From an uncultured Bacilli bacterium (lineage in GTDB: Bacteria > Bacillota_I > Bacilli_A > RF39 > UBA660), in the NCBI GenBank assembly GCA_947623925.1, contig CANQID010000005.1:1-51159 (forward strand): 51,159 nt of DNA, given 5' to 3'. Made by a program: the position numbers and the translations under genes. Of this stretch, positions 36,643 to 46,200 are shown piece by piece; positions within the stretch are counted from its first letter, which is position 1, and each line of letters begins with the position of its first letter. Under the pieces are notes generated by a model. The model worked only from the letters and a program-made list of their open reading frames with translations, had not been told where the DNA came from and searched no databases.

Positions 36643-37773
36643 TTATGAACGTTTTTCTTGCGGAAAAACAACTGATGTTTTACTTGATACTGGCTTTCCA
36701 AATACTGGTATACTACCACTCCAATAAAAACTTTGAATTCTAACTTTCCTATTGCCCCAATTAGAAACATCACTAAGTTTTTCATATGCATGATATATAA
36801 TCCAATTAGTATTGTTTGGTCCCTTAACAAAACTAGCATGGCCAGGTCCATATACACCGTTTCCAGATTCGAATAGAGGTTTTGATGATTTTTTCCAAGA
36901 AGAAGGATTTAAAATGTTTCCATTATCTTTAAAAGATAACATTCCCAAACAATATGTACTTGTTCCCGCACCAGAAGCTGAATATATTATAAGCAATTGC
37001 CCGGTAGGTGATATCAAAACTTCAGGGCCTTCATTAATGTAACTTTTATTAGCTGTTTCCCAACTATAAGTTGGTGATGATATTTTTACTCTCTTTCCTG
37101 AAATTTTAGTAGGGCTACTCATAGGAGCAATATACAAATGCTGTATATATTCTCCCTTTTTTTCTAATCCAGACCATACAAAATACAATTTACCTTTCCA
37201 TTGTAATAAAGTTCCATCTATTGCATATTGATCTGTCGAATCAAACACCTTAACTGGTGCTTCATATTCTCCCATAGGATCATTTGTTTTTGATTTTAAA
37301 ACATACATTCTCCTCTTATAATCACCTGAATCACTTTTTTTATTATCAGGTGCAGCAAAATATATATACCAGTGGTTTTGATAATGATGCAATTCTGGAG
37401 CCCACAATGAAGCTTTATCTGATCTCTGATAAATCTTTTTACCACTCTTTTTCAAATTAGATAAAGTGTCAGTTTTATATATTGTTATACTATTACCAGT
37501 AGCTAAATAATAATAATAATTTCCATATCTTATTACCCATGGATCTGCTCCCTTTGTAACTGGATTTTTAAAACTTTTAACATTTTTACTTACACTGTTA
37601 CCCATTAAATTAAATAAATTGCCACCTGTAAATAACACATATGCTCCTCCACCTAAAGCAAGTACTCCTACTAAACATGCTGCTATGATTGCTATTTTTT
37701 TATTTCTTCTTTTTTTTAATGTTTCATTCGACGGGCGTCCAACTGAATTAACATTTTTTTTAAATAAACTCAT
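36643..37773 (-). CDS. Membrane-anchored GH43 family glycosidase
   Basis: Extracellular glycoside hydrolase of 376 residues, probably releasing arabinose or xylose from plant polysaccharide. Residues 1-30 are a basic cytoplasmic segment (GRPSNETLKKRRNKK), followed by a membrane helix (about 31-50) that serves as an uncleaved anchor. The five-bladed propeller domain shows the GH43 acidic triad: Asp in KGADPWVIR, Asp in YAIDGTLL and Glu in NEGPEVL. Other family marks are SLWAPELHHYQNHWYIYFA and GPGHASF. The anchor module is nearly identical to that of the next gene upstream. Substrate cannot be read from sequence. Strong TTGACA promoter. Confidence 0.88.
   Translation of the reverse strand: MSLFKKNVNSVGRPSNETLKKRRNKKIAIIAACLVGVLALGGGAYVLFTGGNLFNLMGNSVSKNVKSFKNPVTKGADPWVIRYGNYYYYLATGNSITIYKTDTLSNLKKSGKKIYQRSDKASLWAPELHHYQNHWYIYFAAPDNKKSDSGDYKRRMYVLKSKTNDPMGEYEAPVKVFDSTDQYAIDGTLLQWKGKLYFVWSGLEKKGEYIQHLYIAPMSSPTKISGKRVKISSPTYSWETANKSYINEGPEVLISPTGQLLIIYSASGAGTSTYCLGMLSFKDNGNILNPSSWKKSSKPLFESGNGVYGPGHASFVKGPNNTNWIIYHAYEKLSDVSNWGNRKVRIQSFYWSGSIPVFGKPVSSKTSVVFPQEKRS
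37592..37773. repeat. Anchor-module repeat, copy 1
   Basis: This 182-bp segment encodes the first 60 residues of the GH43 protein and matches 39282-39463 in the same orientation without gaps, with about 19 mismatches counted by eye. Similarity begins at the start codon and stops abruptly after the SV(S/T)K residues. Confidence 0.9.
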
Positions 37774-37800
37774 ATAACCACTCCTTTACCTTATATTTTT

Positions 37801-37829
37801 ATAATACATACAATTACTATTATTGTCAA
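37801..37829 (-). promoter_or_regulatory. Promoter of the GH43 gene
   Basis: Consensus TTGACA and TATTAT separated by 17 nt, with TG directly before the -10. AAGGAG ribosome-binding site downstream. Confidence 0.8.
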
Positions 37830-37999
37830 TTTAAATTTAGAAAGTGATGATTGAAAATTAAGATTTTGTAAATTCATTGTAAACTTATACATTGATTTTT
37901 TTTAACAATTACATCATACATTTTATTCTAAACAAATTTATAAATAATATAAATGTATAATCTAAAAATGATAATTATATAATTTTTATTTAAGAAAAT
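37830..37999. other. Intergenic region between the two anchored-protein genes
   Basis: AT-rich and without an ORF. It separates the GH43 promoter from the terminator of the upstream repeat-protein gene. No further element is visible. Confidence 0.5.
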
Positions 38000-38033
38000 T
38001 AAAAAAAAAAAGAGTGTACTATATCATACACTC
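38000..38033 (-). terminator. Terminator of the anchored repeat protein gene
   Basis: GAGTGTA and TACACTC form a stem with an 8-nt loop followed by ten T on the minus strand. Confidence 0.88.
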
Positions 38034-38086
38034 ATAAAAATTGAAATTTCAAAATACAAGTACTTACTTCACAATCTCAAAATTTT

Positions 38087-39463
38087 TTAGCTTTTGCTTA
38101 CATTCGTTAATACAACATACAACGTCATATTATTTTTTACAGTTATTTTTTCACCTGATTTGTAATCAACAACTGTTGAAGCAGATTTTTTTGAATAACC
38201 ACGTGCATTTTTACCTTTTGGTGCTTTTAAAATTTTTGGTAATGTTACTGTACAACCTTTGCTTTCTTCTCCTGCTGGAGTACAACTCATTCTAGTCTTA
38301 GTTCCCTCTAGTGTTGAACCTAATGCCTGAATAGTTACAGTATATGTAGAATTCTTTTTAACAATTGGATAATATGTAACATCCTTATATATTTTTATTT
38401 TATTATTTGTTAAAGCAACGTCTGCTTTTGTTGCACTCATACTTGTTGCAAATCCAACTGTTGAATAATATGTTGGTGTTTTTATAGTTGGTGCTTGAAC
38501 TTCACAAGTTAAAGCAGTATTGTAAAGAGTACAACTTTTACCACCCGTAAAACTTAATTTTACATTAGTTTTTGTGTTATTATAAAATTTTGCTGTTACG
38601 GTTTTTTTAGATATTACATAATAAGTTACATTTCTATTTATAGTTATATCTCCATTATTTACTGGTACTAAAACATTCTTATCAGTTGCATTTTTAATTT
38701 CTGAAAGTCCTAATACAGACCATCCATCACCTCTAGATATACTTGGCAATGTTACTTTACAACTTGTACCTACTGTTGTACAAGATAAAGTTGTTTTTCC
38801 TACACTTGCTCCATTTCCAACTAATGTTAATGTAAATGTATTTTTCTTATTATTTGTAACTGTAATTTCATTAGACCAACCAGTATATTCTTTTTTAGAG
38901 CCATTAACTATATATCCTCTTATTCTAACTTTCTTCGTGTTATTAAAGTCAATACTAAATGCATCTGTAACTGTCTTGCCTTTATTTCCACTTAATGGAT
39001 TAGGAACAGAAACTCCCCATTTACCATTTGAATAAATTTGATATTCAATACCTATTGTAACATCTGAAGGCAAAGTACCGTGTATAAATGTTGGTAATGA
39101 AATATTATAAGAAATTTTTCCATTAGAATCTCTTTTATGTTCACTAACATTTGCTTGATTTAATGCTGGTGTAAAATATTCTACACGCTTTGGTTTTGAT
39201 GTCTGACCATCTCCTCTTCTACAATAATCTCCCTGAAGTGTAGTATTTGATGGACATATATACATTGAAGTATATTTTGTGACACTGTTACCCATTAAAT
39301 TAAATAAATTGCCCCCTGTCAATAACACATATGCTCCTCCACCTAAAGCAAGTACACCTACTATGCATGCTGCTACGATTGCTATTTTCTTATTTCTCCT
39401 TTTTTTTAATGTTTCATTTGATGGTCTTCCTACTGGATTAACATCTTTCTGCAAAAAACTCAT
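38087..39463 (-). CDS. Membrane-anchored surface protein with three Cys-containing beta repeats
   Basis: A 458-residue extracellular protein of unknown function. The N-terminal ~60 residues (GRPSNETLKKRRNKK and a membrane helix) are nearly identical to those of the adjacent GH43 enzyme. Then comes a Cys-containing segment (CPSNTTLQGDYC), an Ig/FN3-like region (about 105-205), and three ~80-residue repeats ending ...TYY.I.KK or TLYVVL, each with two or so Cys around a SCT..G..C.VTLP core, which may form disulfides. Such all-beta repeats usually project adhesive or binding regions. No sortase signal; anchoring is by the N-terminal helix. The promoter holds a G10 run, suggesting phase-variable expression. 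Confidence 0.8.
   Translation of the reverse strand: MSFLQKDVNPVGRPSNETLKKRRNKKIAIVAACIVGVLALGGGAYVLLTGGNLFNLMGNSVTKYTSMYICPSNTTLQGDYCRRGDGQTSKPKRVEYFTPALNQANVSEHKRDSNGKISYNISLPTFIHGTLPSDVTIGIEYQIYSNGKWGVSVPNPLSGNKGKTVTDAFSIDFNNTKKVRIRGYIVNGSKKEYTGWSNEITVTNNKKNTFTLTLVGNGASVGKTTLSCTTVGTSCKVTLPSISRGDGWSVLGLSEIKNATDKNVLVPVNNGDITINRNVTYYVISKKTVTAKFYNNTKTNVKLSFTGGKSCTLYNTALTCEVQAPTIKTPTYYSTVGFATSMSATKADVALTNNKIKIYKDVTYYPIVKKNSTYTVTIQALGSTLEGTKTRMSCTPAGEESKGCTVTLPKILKAPKGKNARGYSKKSASTVVDYKSGEKITVKNNMTLYVVLTNVSKS
39282..39463. repeat. Anchor-module repeat, copy 2
   Basis: Partner of the 37592-37773 repeat: same length of 182 bp, same orientation, roughly 90% identical, encoding the N-terminal anchor of the Cys-repeat surface protein. 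Confidence 0.9.
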
Positions 39464-39492
39464 ATCTAACTCCTCCTATATTTACTATACCC

Positions 39493-39521
39493 AGTTTACA
39501 CCCCCCCCCCATAAAAGTCAA
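39493..39521 (-). promoter_or_regulatory. Promoter with G10 tract in the spacer (candidate phase-variable)
   Basis: On the minus strand TTGACT and TAAACT are 17 nt apart. The spacer is TTTAT, then ten G (39510-39501), then TG. Loss or gain of one G would change the spacing to 16 or 18. The surface-protein ATG lies 30 nt downstream with a GGAGG site. Confidence 0.75.
39501..39510. repeat. Homopolymer of ten C (G on minus)
   Basis: Ten consecutive C on plus, flanked by A on both sides. It is the longest G/C homopolymer I see in this otherwise very AT-rich window and lies entirely inside a promoter spacer. Confidence 0.95.
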
Positions 39522-39559
39522 GAAAAAAATTATCTTTTTTTTAGATTTTGTAAATATGT

Positions 39560-39601
39560 AAAAATATAAAATTAACGTCACTCCTATAACGTGACGTTAA
39601 T
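39560..39601 (-). terminator. Terminator of the PrsW-like gene
   Basis: An 11-bp perfect inverted repeat, ATTAACGTCAC with GTGACGTTAAT around a 9-nt loop, followed on minus by TTTATATTTTT. Confidence 0.75.
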
Positions 39602-39662
39602 CTTAGTAACTATATCTTTTATTAGTTCTTTTTAATTAATTTAACAAAAAATATAAAACACT

Positions 39663-40373
39663 TTATTTTGGGCTAAAAGTTAATTTATATTTTATTAATT
39701 CCCACATTTTTATTATTATAAATATAAGCATAAATAATATAAAACCTAAAAATATAATTACATTATTTTCGATTGTTGATGATAATATATAATCATATAT
39801 TCCGTGTAAAACCATTGCTATAAAAAAGCCACAATATTTATTATATAAATACCTTCCCGTATTAAAATCAATTGATTTATAATATTTTGCATATCCATAG
39901 TAATATCCCATTATTATTCCAAAACAAGCATGTGCTGGAACAGAAAATATACACCTAGTTATAAGCAAAGATAAATCTGCATCAAGTAAATAAAACCTAT
40001 TTTCTACAACCGCAAATCCTAATGAAATTAATACACCAAATAAAACACCATCATAAACTTCATTAAATTTTTTATTTTTCCAAGTAAATATATTTAAAAC
40101 TAAATATTTTGAAAATTCTTCAATAAATGCAATTGCACCAAATGCTATCAACATAACACTAAATTCATCGTAATTATATGTTAATATAAATGGTAAAAAT
40201 TTTGTAAGTATCATTGTCATAAGCTTCACAACTAAATATGATATACACCCACCTGTAAATATAACAGCTAATGTTTTAGAATTTTCCTTTTCAATTAAAT
40301 CCAATTTATATATTACAAATACAATTAGTGCAACAGGTATTAAAGATATAAGCCAAAATATTATTCCTTGCAT
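39663..40373 (-). CDS. prsW: PrsW-family intramembrane metalloprotease
   Basis: A 236-residue polytopic membrane protein with about eight hydrophobic segments. It carries the PrsW/CAAX-protease-like motifs: EEFSK in the second half of the first conserved block, FAVVEN, the HACFG histidine and HGIYDY. In Bacillus PrsW starts the cleavage of the anti-sigma factor RsiW. The ATG at 40373 follows GGTGG and is preferred over the track's GTG. No ECF sigma or anti-sigma gene is adjacent; a SigK-type factor lies 0.8 kb away on the opposite strand, so any link is speculative. Confidence 0.85.
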   Translation of the reverse strand: MQGIIFWLISLIPVALIVFVIYKLDLIEKENSKTLAVIFTGGCISYLVVKLMTMILTKFLPFILTYNYDEFSVMLIAFGAIAFIEEFSKYLVLNIFTWKNKKFNEVYDGVLFGVLISLGFAVVENRFYLLDADLSLLITRCIFSVPAHACFGIIMGYYYGYAKYYKSIDFNTGRYLYNKYCGFFIAMVLHGIYDYILSSTIENNVIIFLGFILFMLIFIIIKMWELIKYKLTFSPK

Positions 40374-40443
40374 ATATACCACCTTATTTTAATTTCTTAT
40401 TTGAGAATAATATATATTTTTTTATTTGTCAATATTTTTATAA

Positions 40444-41076
40444 TTAATAATAAAATATTTTTTTCAATAACTTATTATATTGTTGTTCTTCTATATTTGT
40501 AAATCCTAAATAATACTCTTCTAAATTAATATTTCCAGATCCAAAAATACCTTCTTTAAAATCTGAACTTATCGAATATATTTCTTTTTGCTTATTATTT
40601 TCAGTAATTATTTTATTTTTTTTAATTAAATTTTTATCGTCTATTTTTATTATAGTAGATATATCTTTAAAATAATATTTTTTTTTATTTTTAAAGTCCA
40701 TTTTTCCTTCAAAGATTGTACTCTCTTCTTTTCTAAATAAAAAGTTTCTATTTTTATCATATACAGTCATTTTATCTATACTTTTTATTAAGTCATTTTC
40801 TAAATAAATTTTTTCTTTATAATTTGATATATAATTTCTATCATTTTTATATGATTTAAATATTTCTTTTTTATCATCATATTTTATATAACCTTTTAAT
40901 GTATTTTTATCAAGTATTATTTTTATATATCCTAATTTTTCTTTATAGACAAAATTTCCTACTATTTCTTTTTCATCTATTTTCATAAAACCACGCTTTT
41001 CACATAATTCTATTATTTTATTTATATCAACGTAGTCACTAATTATTTTATATAAAAATGAACTTAAAATATCCAT
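40444..41076 (-). CDS. Hypothetical protein, 210 aa
   Basis: Soluble, very Lys/Ile-rich protein without signal peptide or membrane helix. The middle (about 45-175) is a run of short alternating strands such as YIKIILDKNTLKGYIKYD and MTVYDKNRNFLFRKEE, suggesting a beta-sheet repeat like an MORN/antitoxin-type sheet but with no clear match. ATG preceded by AGGAG. It sits between prsW and the divergent sigK; no family assignment. Confidence 0.65.
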   Translation of the reverse strand: MDILSSFLYKIISDYVDINKIIELCEKRGFMKIDEKEIVGNFVYKEKLGYIKIILDKNTLKGYIKYDDKKEIFKSYKNDRNYISNYKEKIYLENDLIKSIDKMTVYDKNRNFLFRKEESTIFEGKMDFKNKKKYYFKDISTIIKIDDKNLIKKNKIITENNKQKEIYSISSDFKEGIFGSGNINLEEYYLGFTNIEEQQYNKLLKKIFYY

Positions 41077-41189
41077 ATAATCAACTCCTAAATATATTAA
41101 ATGCCTAAATATTTATTTTGTTAATTTGTATAAATTAGTAATTTCATAATTAAATAAAATATTAATATAATTTTATTAGGAAGTGATGT

Positions 41190-41885
41190 ATGTTTAAAAA
41201 ATTATTAAAATACTTATTTAAAGATTTTTTTATTTTTACCGCTGCTTATTCAAATAATATTTTTCCAGATCCTCTTTCAAAAGAGGAAGAAGATATTTGT
41301 ATAGAAAAAGCAAAACTTGGAGATAAGGAAGCAAGAGATAAACTTATACAGCATAATCTTAGATTAGTAGCTCATATAGTTAAAAAATATGAACACAATA
41401 AAGATGATACTGATGATTTAATAAGTATAGGTACAATTGGATTAATAAAAGGTATAGATTCTTATTCATATAAACACGGAACGAGAATTACTACATATTG
41501 TGCAAGATGTATTGAAAATGAAATATTAATGTATTATAGAAATAATAAAAAAAACAATAAAAACATAAGTATAAATGAACCAATTGGTTTTGATAAAGAA
41601 GGAAATGAAATAAGTTTTTTGGATGTTTTAAAAACACCCGATCCTGATTTTGCTATGGATATACATTTACAAAATAATATTAAATTATTAAAAAAATATT
41701 TTAATGTTTTAACCGAAAGAGAAAAAGAAATAATAATTAAAAGATATGGCCTAAATGGTCAAGATGAAATAACACAAAAAGAAATAGCAGAATGTTTAGG
41801 AATTTCTAGAAGTTATGTATCTAGAATTGAAAAAAGAGCATTAACTAAAATGTTAAGAGAATTCATAAAAAATAATTCAAATTAA
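41190..41885 (+). CDS. sigK: RNA polymerase sporulation sigma factor, SigK-type
   Basis: A 231-residue sigma-70 factor closely resembling Bacillus SigK: region 2 reads HNLRLVAHIVKKYEHNKDDTDDLISIGTIGL (shown in part), then RCIENEILM, PIGFDKEGNEISFLDVL, and region 4 with the helix-turn-helix ISRSYVSRIEKRAL. A hydrophobic N-terminal stretch before FPDPLS is like the pro-sequence of pro-SigK. SigK directs late mother-cell genes of endospore formation. The gene is intact, without a skin element. This suggests sporulation ability or ancestry; no other sporulation gene is in the window, so a different role remains possible. Confidence 0.9.
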   Translation: MFKKLLKYLFKDFFIFTAAYSNNIFPDPLSKEEEDICIEKAKLGDKEARDKLIQHNLRLVAHIVKKYEHNKDDTDDLISIGTIGLIKGIDSYSYKHGTRITTYCARCIENEILMYYRNNKKNNKNISINEPIGFDKEGNEISFLDVLKTPDPDFAMDIHLQNNIKLLKKYFNVLTEREKEIIIKRYGLNGQDEITQKEIAECLGISRSYVSRIEKRALTKMLREFIKNNSN

Positions 41886-41917
41886 AATACTATTGAGAAA
41901 TCTCAATAGTGTTTTTA
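41886..41917. terminator. Bidirectional terminator between sigK and thyX-like gene
   Basis: ACTATTGAGA and TCTCAATAGT form a 10-bp stem with a 2-4 nt loop; T-rich sequence on both sides serves both convergent genes. Confidence 0.85.
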
Positions 41918-43120
41918 CTATATCTTTCTAGTTAAATTTTTACCTTCTTTAAATTTACAATCAGATGTACAAATAAAATCTTTAAAACTGCATCTTGCAC
42001 CATTACAATATTTTTGAATATCAGCAGCAAGTGGATTATTAGATTCTTCTAATGCTTTCTTATATTTTAATAAAGTTTCTTTTGTTTGTAACATAATTTC
42101 AAGTTGTGCTTCACTACATAATCTTTCTTTACACTTTAAAATAAAATCATCATATTTTCCTACTTCACTAATCTTAACAAGTTCTCCTTGAGGATTTACT
42201 CCTTTTACTATTTGCATATCACAAAGCCATTCATCAACTAGCGCTTTATCATCTAAAATAATTGGAGGTACGAAATATTCTTTTTCATCTTGCATTTCCA
42301 TTTGATAATCTAATGTTCTATGTCTATGTGCTTGAGCAAGTTCAGCAAATGAACCTTTATATGTAGTAGAATATACATCTCCAAAATGCTCTTCTTTTTT
42401 ATCTAAATCTTTACCAAATATAGATAATTTTCTATATTTTTCATTTTTCATAAGTCTTTCATCTAATACATTTAATTTATATAATTCATCTATAAATTGC
42501 CTCATATAATACGCTAATTTTAATTCAAATAAATCATTAATATTCACTTCATCTATATAGTCATTCATCCAAGAAGCAATATAATTTATTTGTCTTAATG
42601 AAGTAGAATAAATCATTTGTGTTGGCATAAATATAGTTACTAAATATCTAGCATTTTCTTGGGCTAATTTTTGAATTTTAGAATCATTGTAAATATATCC
42701 ATAATTTTCTTTAATTTTAACTTTAAATATATTAATCCACTTATTATAAAGTTTTTCTTCATCTTCTGTAATAATTGATCCTTCTTGTCTTTCTATAGGT
42801 GTATATCTTGCTGATTTTTCACTTGTTGTATATTGATGTTCATTATTAAGTACCATAGCTAAAATTTTAGGTATATTTTGTAAATTGAAATTTATTAAAA
42901 CATGATCATAAACACTATGATGACCATTATTTAATGTCATATCAACTCTACGCATAGTTTTTTCTTCTAGTTCGTTTTCAAGATGCGCGAAACCTTCTTT
43001 ATCATAACATACCCCTGCTATTTTACCACATAATTTAATTGCCTCGTCTTTATCAAAAGTTCCATCCGGTTTTAAAAATTGATTAGGCAAAATACCAATT
43101 TTAATTTTTGTTTTTTTCAT
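41918..43120 (-). CDS. Double-length ThyX-like FAD-dependent thymidylate synthase
   Basis: ThyX makes dTMP from dUMP with FAD. This 400-residue protein is almost twice the usual size. The first half shows ThyX-like blocks GHHSVYDHVLINF, then EHQYTTSEKSARYTP where canonical ThyX has RHRxxSxNExSxRY, then ENARYLV and SLRQINYIASWM. The second half contains AQAHRHRTLDYQM, an RHR core lacking the canonical Ser. It therefore looks like two ThyX-type half-domains, each with altered motif residues, ending in a Cys-rich tail (CNGARCSFKDFICTSDC) that could bind metal. Active enzyme or divergent relative cannot be decided by eye. Extended -10 promoter, GGAGG site. Confidence 0.8.
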   Translation of the reverse strand: MKKTKIKIGILPNQFLKPDGTFDKDEAIKLCGKIAGVCYDKEGFAHLENELEEKTMRRVDMTLNNGHHSVYDHVLINFNLQNIPKILAMVLNNEHQYTTSEKSARYTPIERQEGSIITEDEEKLYNKWINIFKVKIKENYGYIYNDSKIQKLAQENARYLVTIFMPTQMIYSTSLRQINYIASWMNDYIDEVNINDLFELKLAYYMRQFIDELYKLNVLDERLMKNEKYRKLSIFGKDLDKKEEHFGDVYSTTYKGSFAELAQAHRHRTLDYQMEMQDEKEYFVPPIILDDKALVDEWLCDMQIVKGVNPQGELVKISEVGKYDDFILKCKERLCSEAQLEIMLQTKETLLKYKKALEESNNPLAADIQKYCNGARCSFKDFICTSDCKFKEGKNLTRKI

Positions 43121-43164
43121 TTTTACCTCCTAAATTGATATTTCCCCGTTTTTATTCTACAAAC

Positions 43165-43173
43165 ATTATAACA
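43165..43173 (-). promoter_or_regulatory. Extended -10 promoter of the thyX-like gene
   Basis: TGTTATAAT on the minus strand about 40 nt before the ATG; no clear -35. Confidence 0.6.
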
Positions 43174-43202
43174 AAATAATAATAATTTTTAAATATATTC
43201 TA

Positions 43203-43230
43203 AAAAAAAGTCATACAAATTGTATGACTT
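43203..43230 (-). terminator. ileS terminator
   Basis: AAGTCATAC and GTATGACTT pair around a 5-nt loop with eight T on minus, overlapping the ileS stop codon. Confidence 0.88.
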
Positions 43231-46200
43231 ATGCTTTTTCTACTTTTAAATAAACATTTATATCATTTATATCATATGCTTCAGTTAAAGTTTCATCTTT
43301 AATTAATGAAAGTGTTAAAGTTTCATTTTTTATAAAGTCTGAATGATTTTGTAATGTTTTTTCTAATTTTTCATTTCCATTATAATAAACATTTATTCTA
43401 TCAGTAATTACTAAATCCATTTCTTTTCTTATGCTTTGAATTTTTCTTATTAATTCTCTTGCAATACCTTCTATAATTAAATCTTCTGTTAATTCTGTAT
43501 TTAATATTACAAATGTTTTTCCATTATTTGAAGAACAATATCCTTCTTTAACTTTTACATTTATATCAACCATATTAGGAGTTACTACAAGTTCTTGTCC
43601 ATCAAAGTTTATAGTTATTTCTTTTTCTCTTAGTGTTGAAATTTGTTCATGTGTTAATGTTTTTAAAGTTTCTGCAAACATATTAACTTTTGGTCCAAAT
43701 AACTTTCCAACTTCTCTAAAGTTTGGTTTAATTATATATTCCATATATTTATCCATTTCTTTGATAAATACTATTTTTTTAACATTTAACTCTTCTTCAA
43801 TTATAGTATATAAATTAGATATTATTTTCTCATAAGAAGAATCTAGTATTAATTCACTGATTGGTTGTCTTACTTTTATTTTAACTTCTTCACGAGCAAA
43901 TCTTCCAAGTGAACAAATATCTCTTATTAAATCCATTTGTTCTTCTACTTTTTCATCTATTAATGTATTATCATATTTAGGGAAATCTTCTAAATGAACT
44001 GATTTTTTATCTGTTAAGCATCTATATATTTCTTCTGATATATAAGGTGTTATAGGAGCGGTTAATTTAGTTAATGTAAGTAAGGTTTCATATGTTGTTA
44101 AATAAACTGCTTTTTTAGAATCTGTTAATTCACTTTCCCAAAATCTTCTTCTATTACTTCTTATATACCAATTAGATAAATCATCGTTTAAAAATGTTAT
44201 TATGTACTTAGTTATTTTATTTAAATCATATTCTTCATACGCTAATGTAACATCTTTAATTAATTTATTTAATTTAGAAATTAACCATCTATCTGTTATA
44301 TCCCTATCTTTAATATCTACGCTATATTCTCTTGGGTCTACATTATCTGCGTTAGCATACATTTCAAAGAAAGAATAAGTATTTTTAAATGTATTTATAT
44401 ATTTTGAATATATTTCTTTTAATCCTTCTTCATCAAATTTAATTGGTGTCCAAACAGGAGATGTATAAGGTAAATAAAATCTTATAGTATCTGCTCCATA
44501 TTGTTCAATTAAACTAAATGGATTAATTGCATTTCCTTTACTTTTATGCATTTTTTTACCATATTTATCTAATAATAAATCATTTACTAAAACATTTTTA
44601 TAAGGGCTTGTTCCTTTTACAAATGTAGAAATAACTAATAATACATAAAACCAACCTCTTGTTTGGTCTATACCTTCTGAAATAAAGTCTGCTGGGAATT
44701 GGTCTTCAAATAAGTTTTGATTTTCAAATGGATAATGATATTGTGCGAATGGCATTGAACCTGAATCAAACCAACAATCTATTACATCTGTTACTCTTGA
44801 CATAGAGTTTCCACATTTTTTACATTTTATATGTATTTCATCAACATAAGGCCTATGCAAATCTATAGTTTTTGCATCTATATCTTCTATTGCTTTTTCT
44901 TTTAATTCTTCTCTTGAACCAATCATTTCTTCATGACCACAACTACATCTCCATAAAGGAAGTGGTGTTCCCCAATATCTATTTCTAGATATTGCCCAAT
45001 CATTTAAGTTTTCTAACCAATTTGCGAATCTTTTTTCTCCTATATAAGAAGGATACCAATTGATTTTTTTATTATTTTCTATTATTTTATCTTTTAATTT
45101 TGTAACTTCAAGATAAAATGATGGTTTAGAATAATATAAAAGTGGTGTATCACATCTCCAACAATGTGGATAATTATGTACCATTTTAATTTTTTTAAAT
45201 AATTTATCGTTTTCTTTTAAGTATTTTATAACTTCTATATCAGCATCAAATACTAACATATCTTTCCATGGCCCAACTAAATATTTTCCATCTTCTCCTA
45301 CTGGATTAACATATGGTAAATTATAGTTTTTACCTACTTTAGCATCATCTTCTCCAAATGCAGGCGCGATATGAACTATACCTGTTCCATCTTCCATTGT
45401 TACATACTCATCATTTGTTACAAAAAATGCTTTTCCTTTTACATCTATTTCAGGTATTAATTGTTCGTATTCTACATATTCAAGTTGAGAACCTTTATAT
45501 GTTTCTAATACTTTATATTCATCCCCTAATACTTTAGAAGCTAATTTGCTCGCTAAAATAAACTTATATCCTTGACTTTCTACTTTTACATATTCTTCAT
45601 TTGGATTTACACATAAAGCAACATTTGCTATTAAAGTCCATGGTGTTGTTGTCCATACTAAAAAGTAGACATCTTCATCTTTTTTCTTCATTGGAACAAT
45701 AACAGTATTAACTGTATCTTCTTTATAACCTTGGGCTACCTCATGAGAAGCAAGTCCTGTACCACATCTTGAACAATATGGAAGTATTTTATGTCCTTCA
45801 TAAAATAATCCTTCGTCAAAGAATTTTTTAAGTATCCACCATTCTGTTTCAATGTAATTATTATCATAAGTAACATAAGGATTTTTAAGGTCTATAAATT
45901 GACCCATTTTTTTAGTTAAATCTGAAAATGCACTTTCATTTTTCCATACACTTTCTCTACATTTTTGATTAAATTCTTTTATACCATATTTTTCAATGTC
46001 TTTTTTACCTGTAAAACCTAATTCTTTTTCTACTTGTAATTCAACAGGTAAACCATGTGTATCCCAACCTACTTTTCTAAGTACTCTATATCCTTGCATT
46101 GTTTTGTATTTGCAAAAAGTATCTTTTAGAAATTTTGCCATCATATGATGTATTCCCGGCATACCATTTGCAGTAGCTGGTCCATCATAAAAAACAAAGT

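Noticed and set aside
36630-36857. 75-aa minus-strand ORF at the end of the GH43 gene
   Set aside because: Out-of-frame shadow of the GH43 coding region on the same strand.
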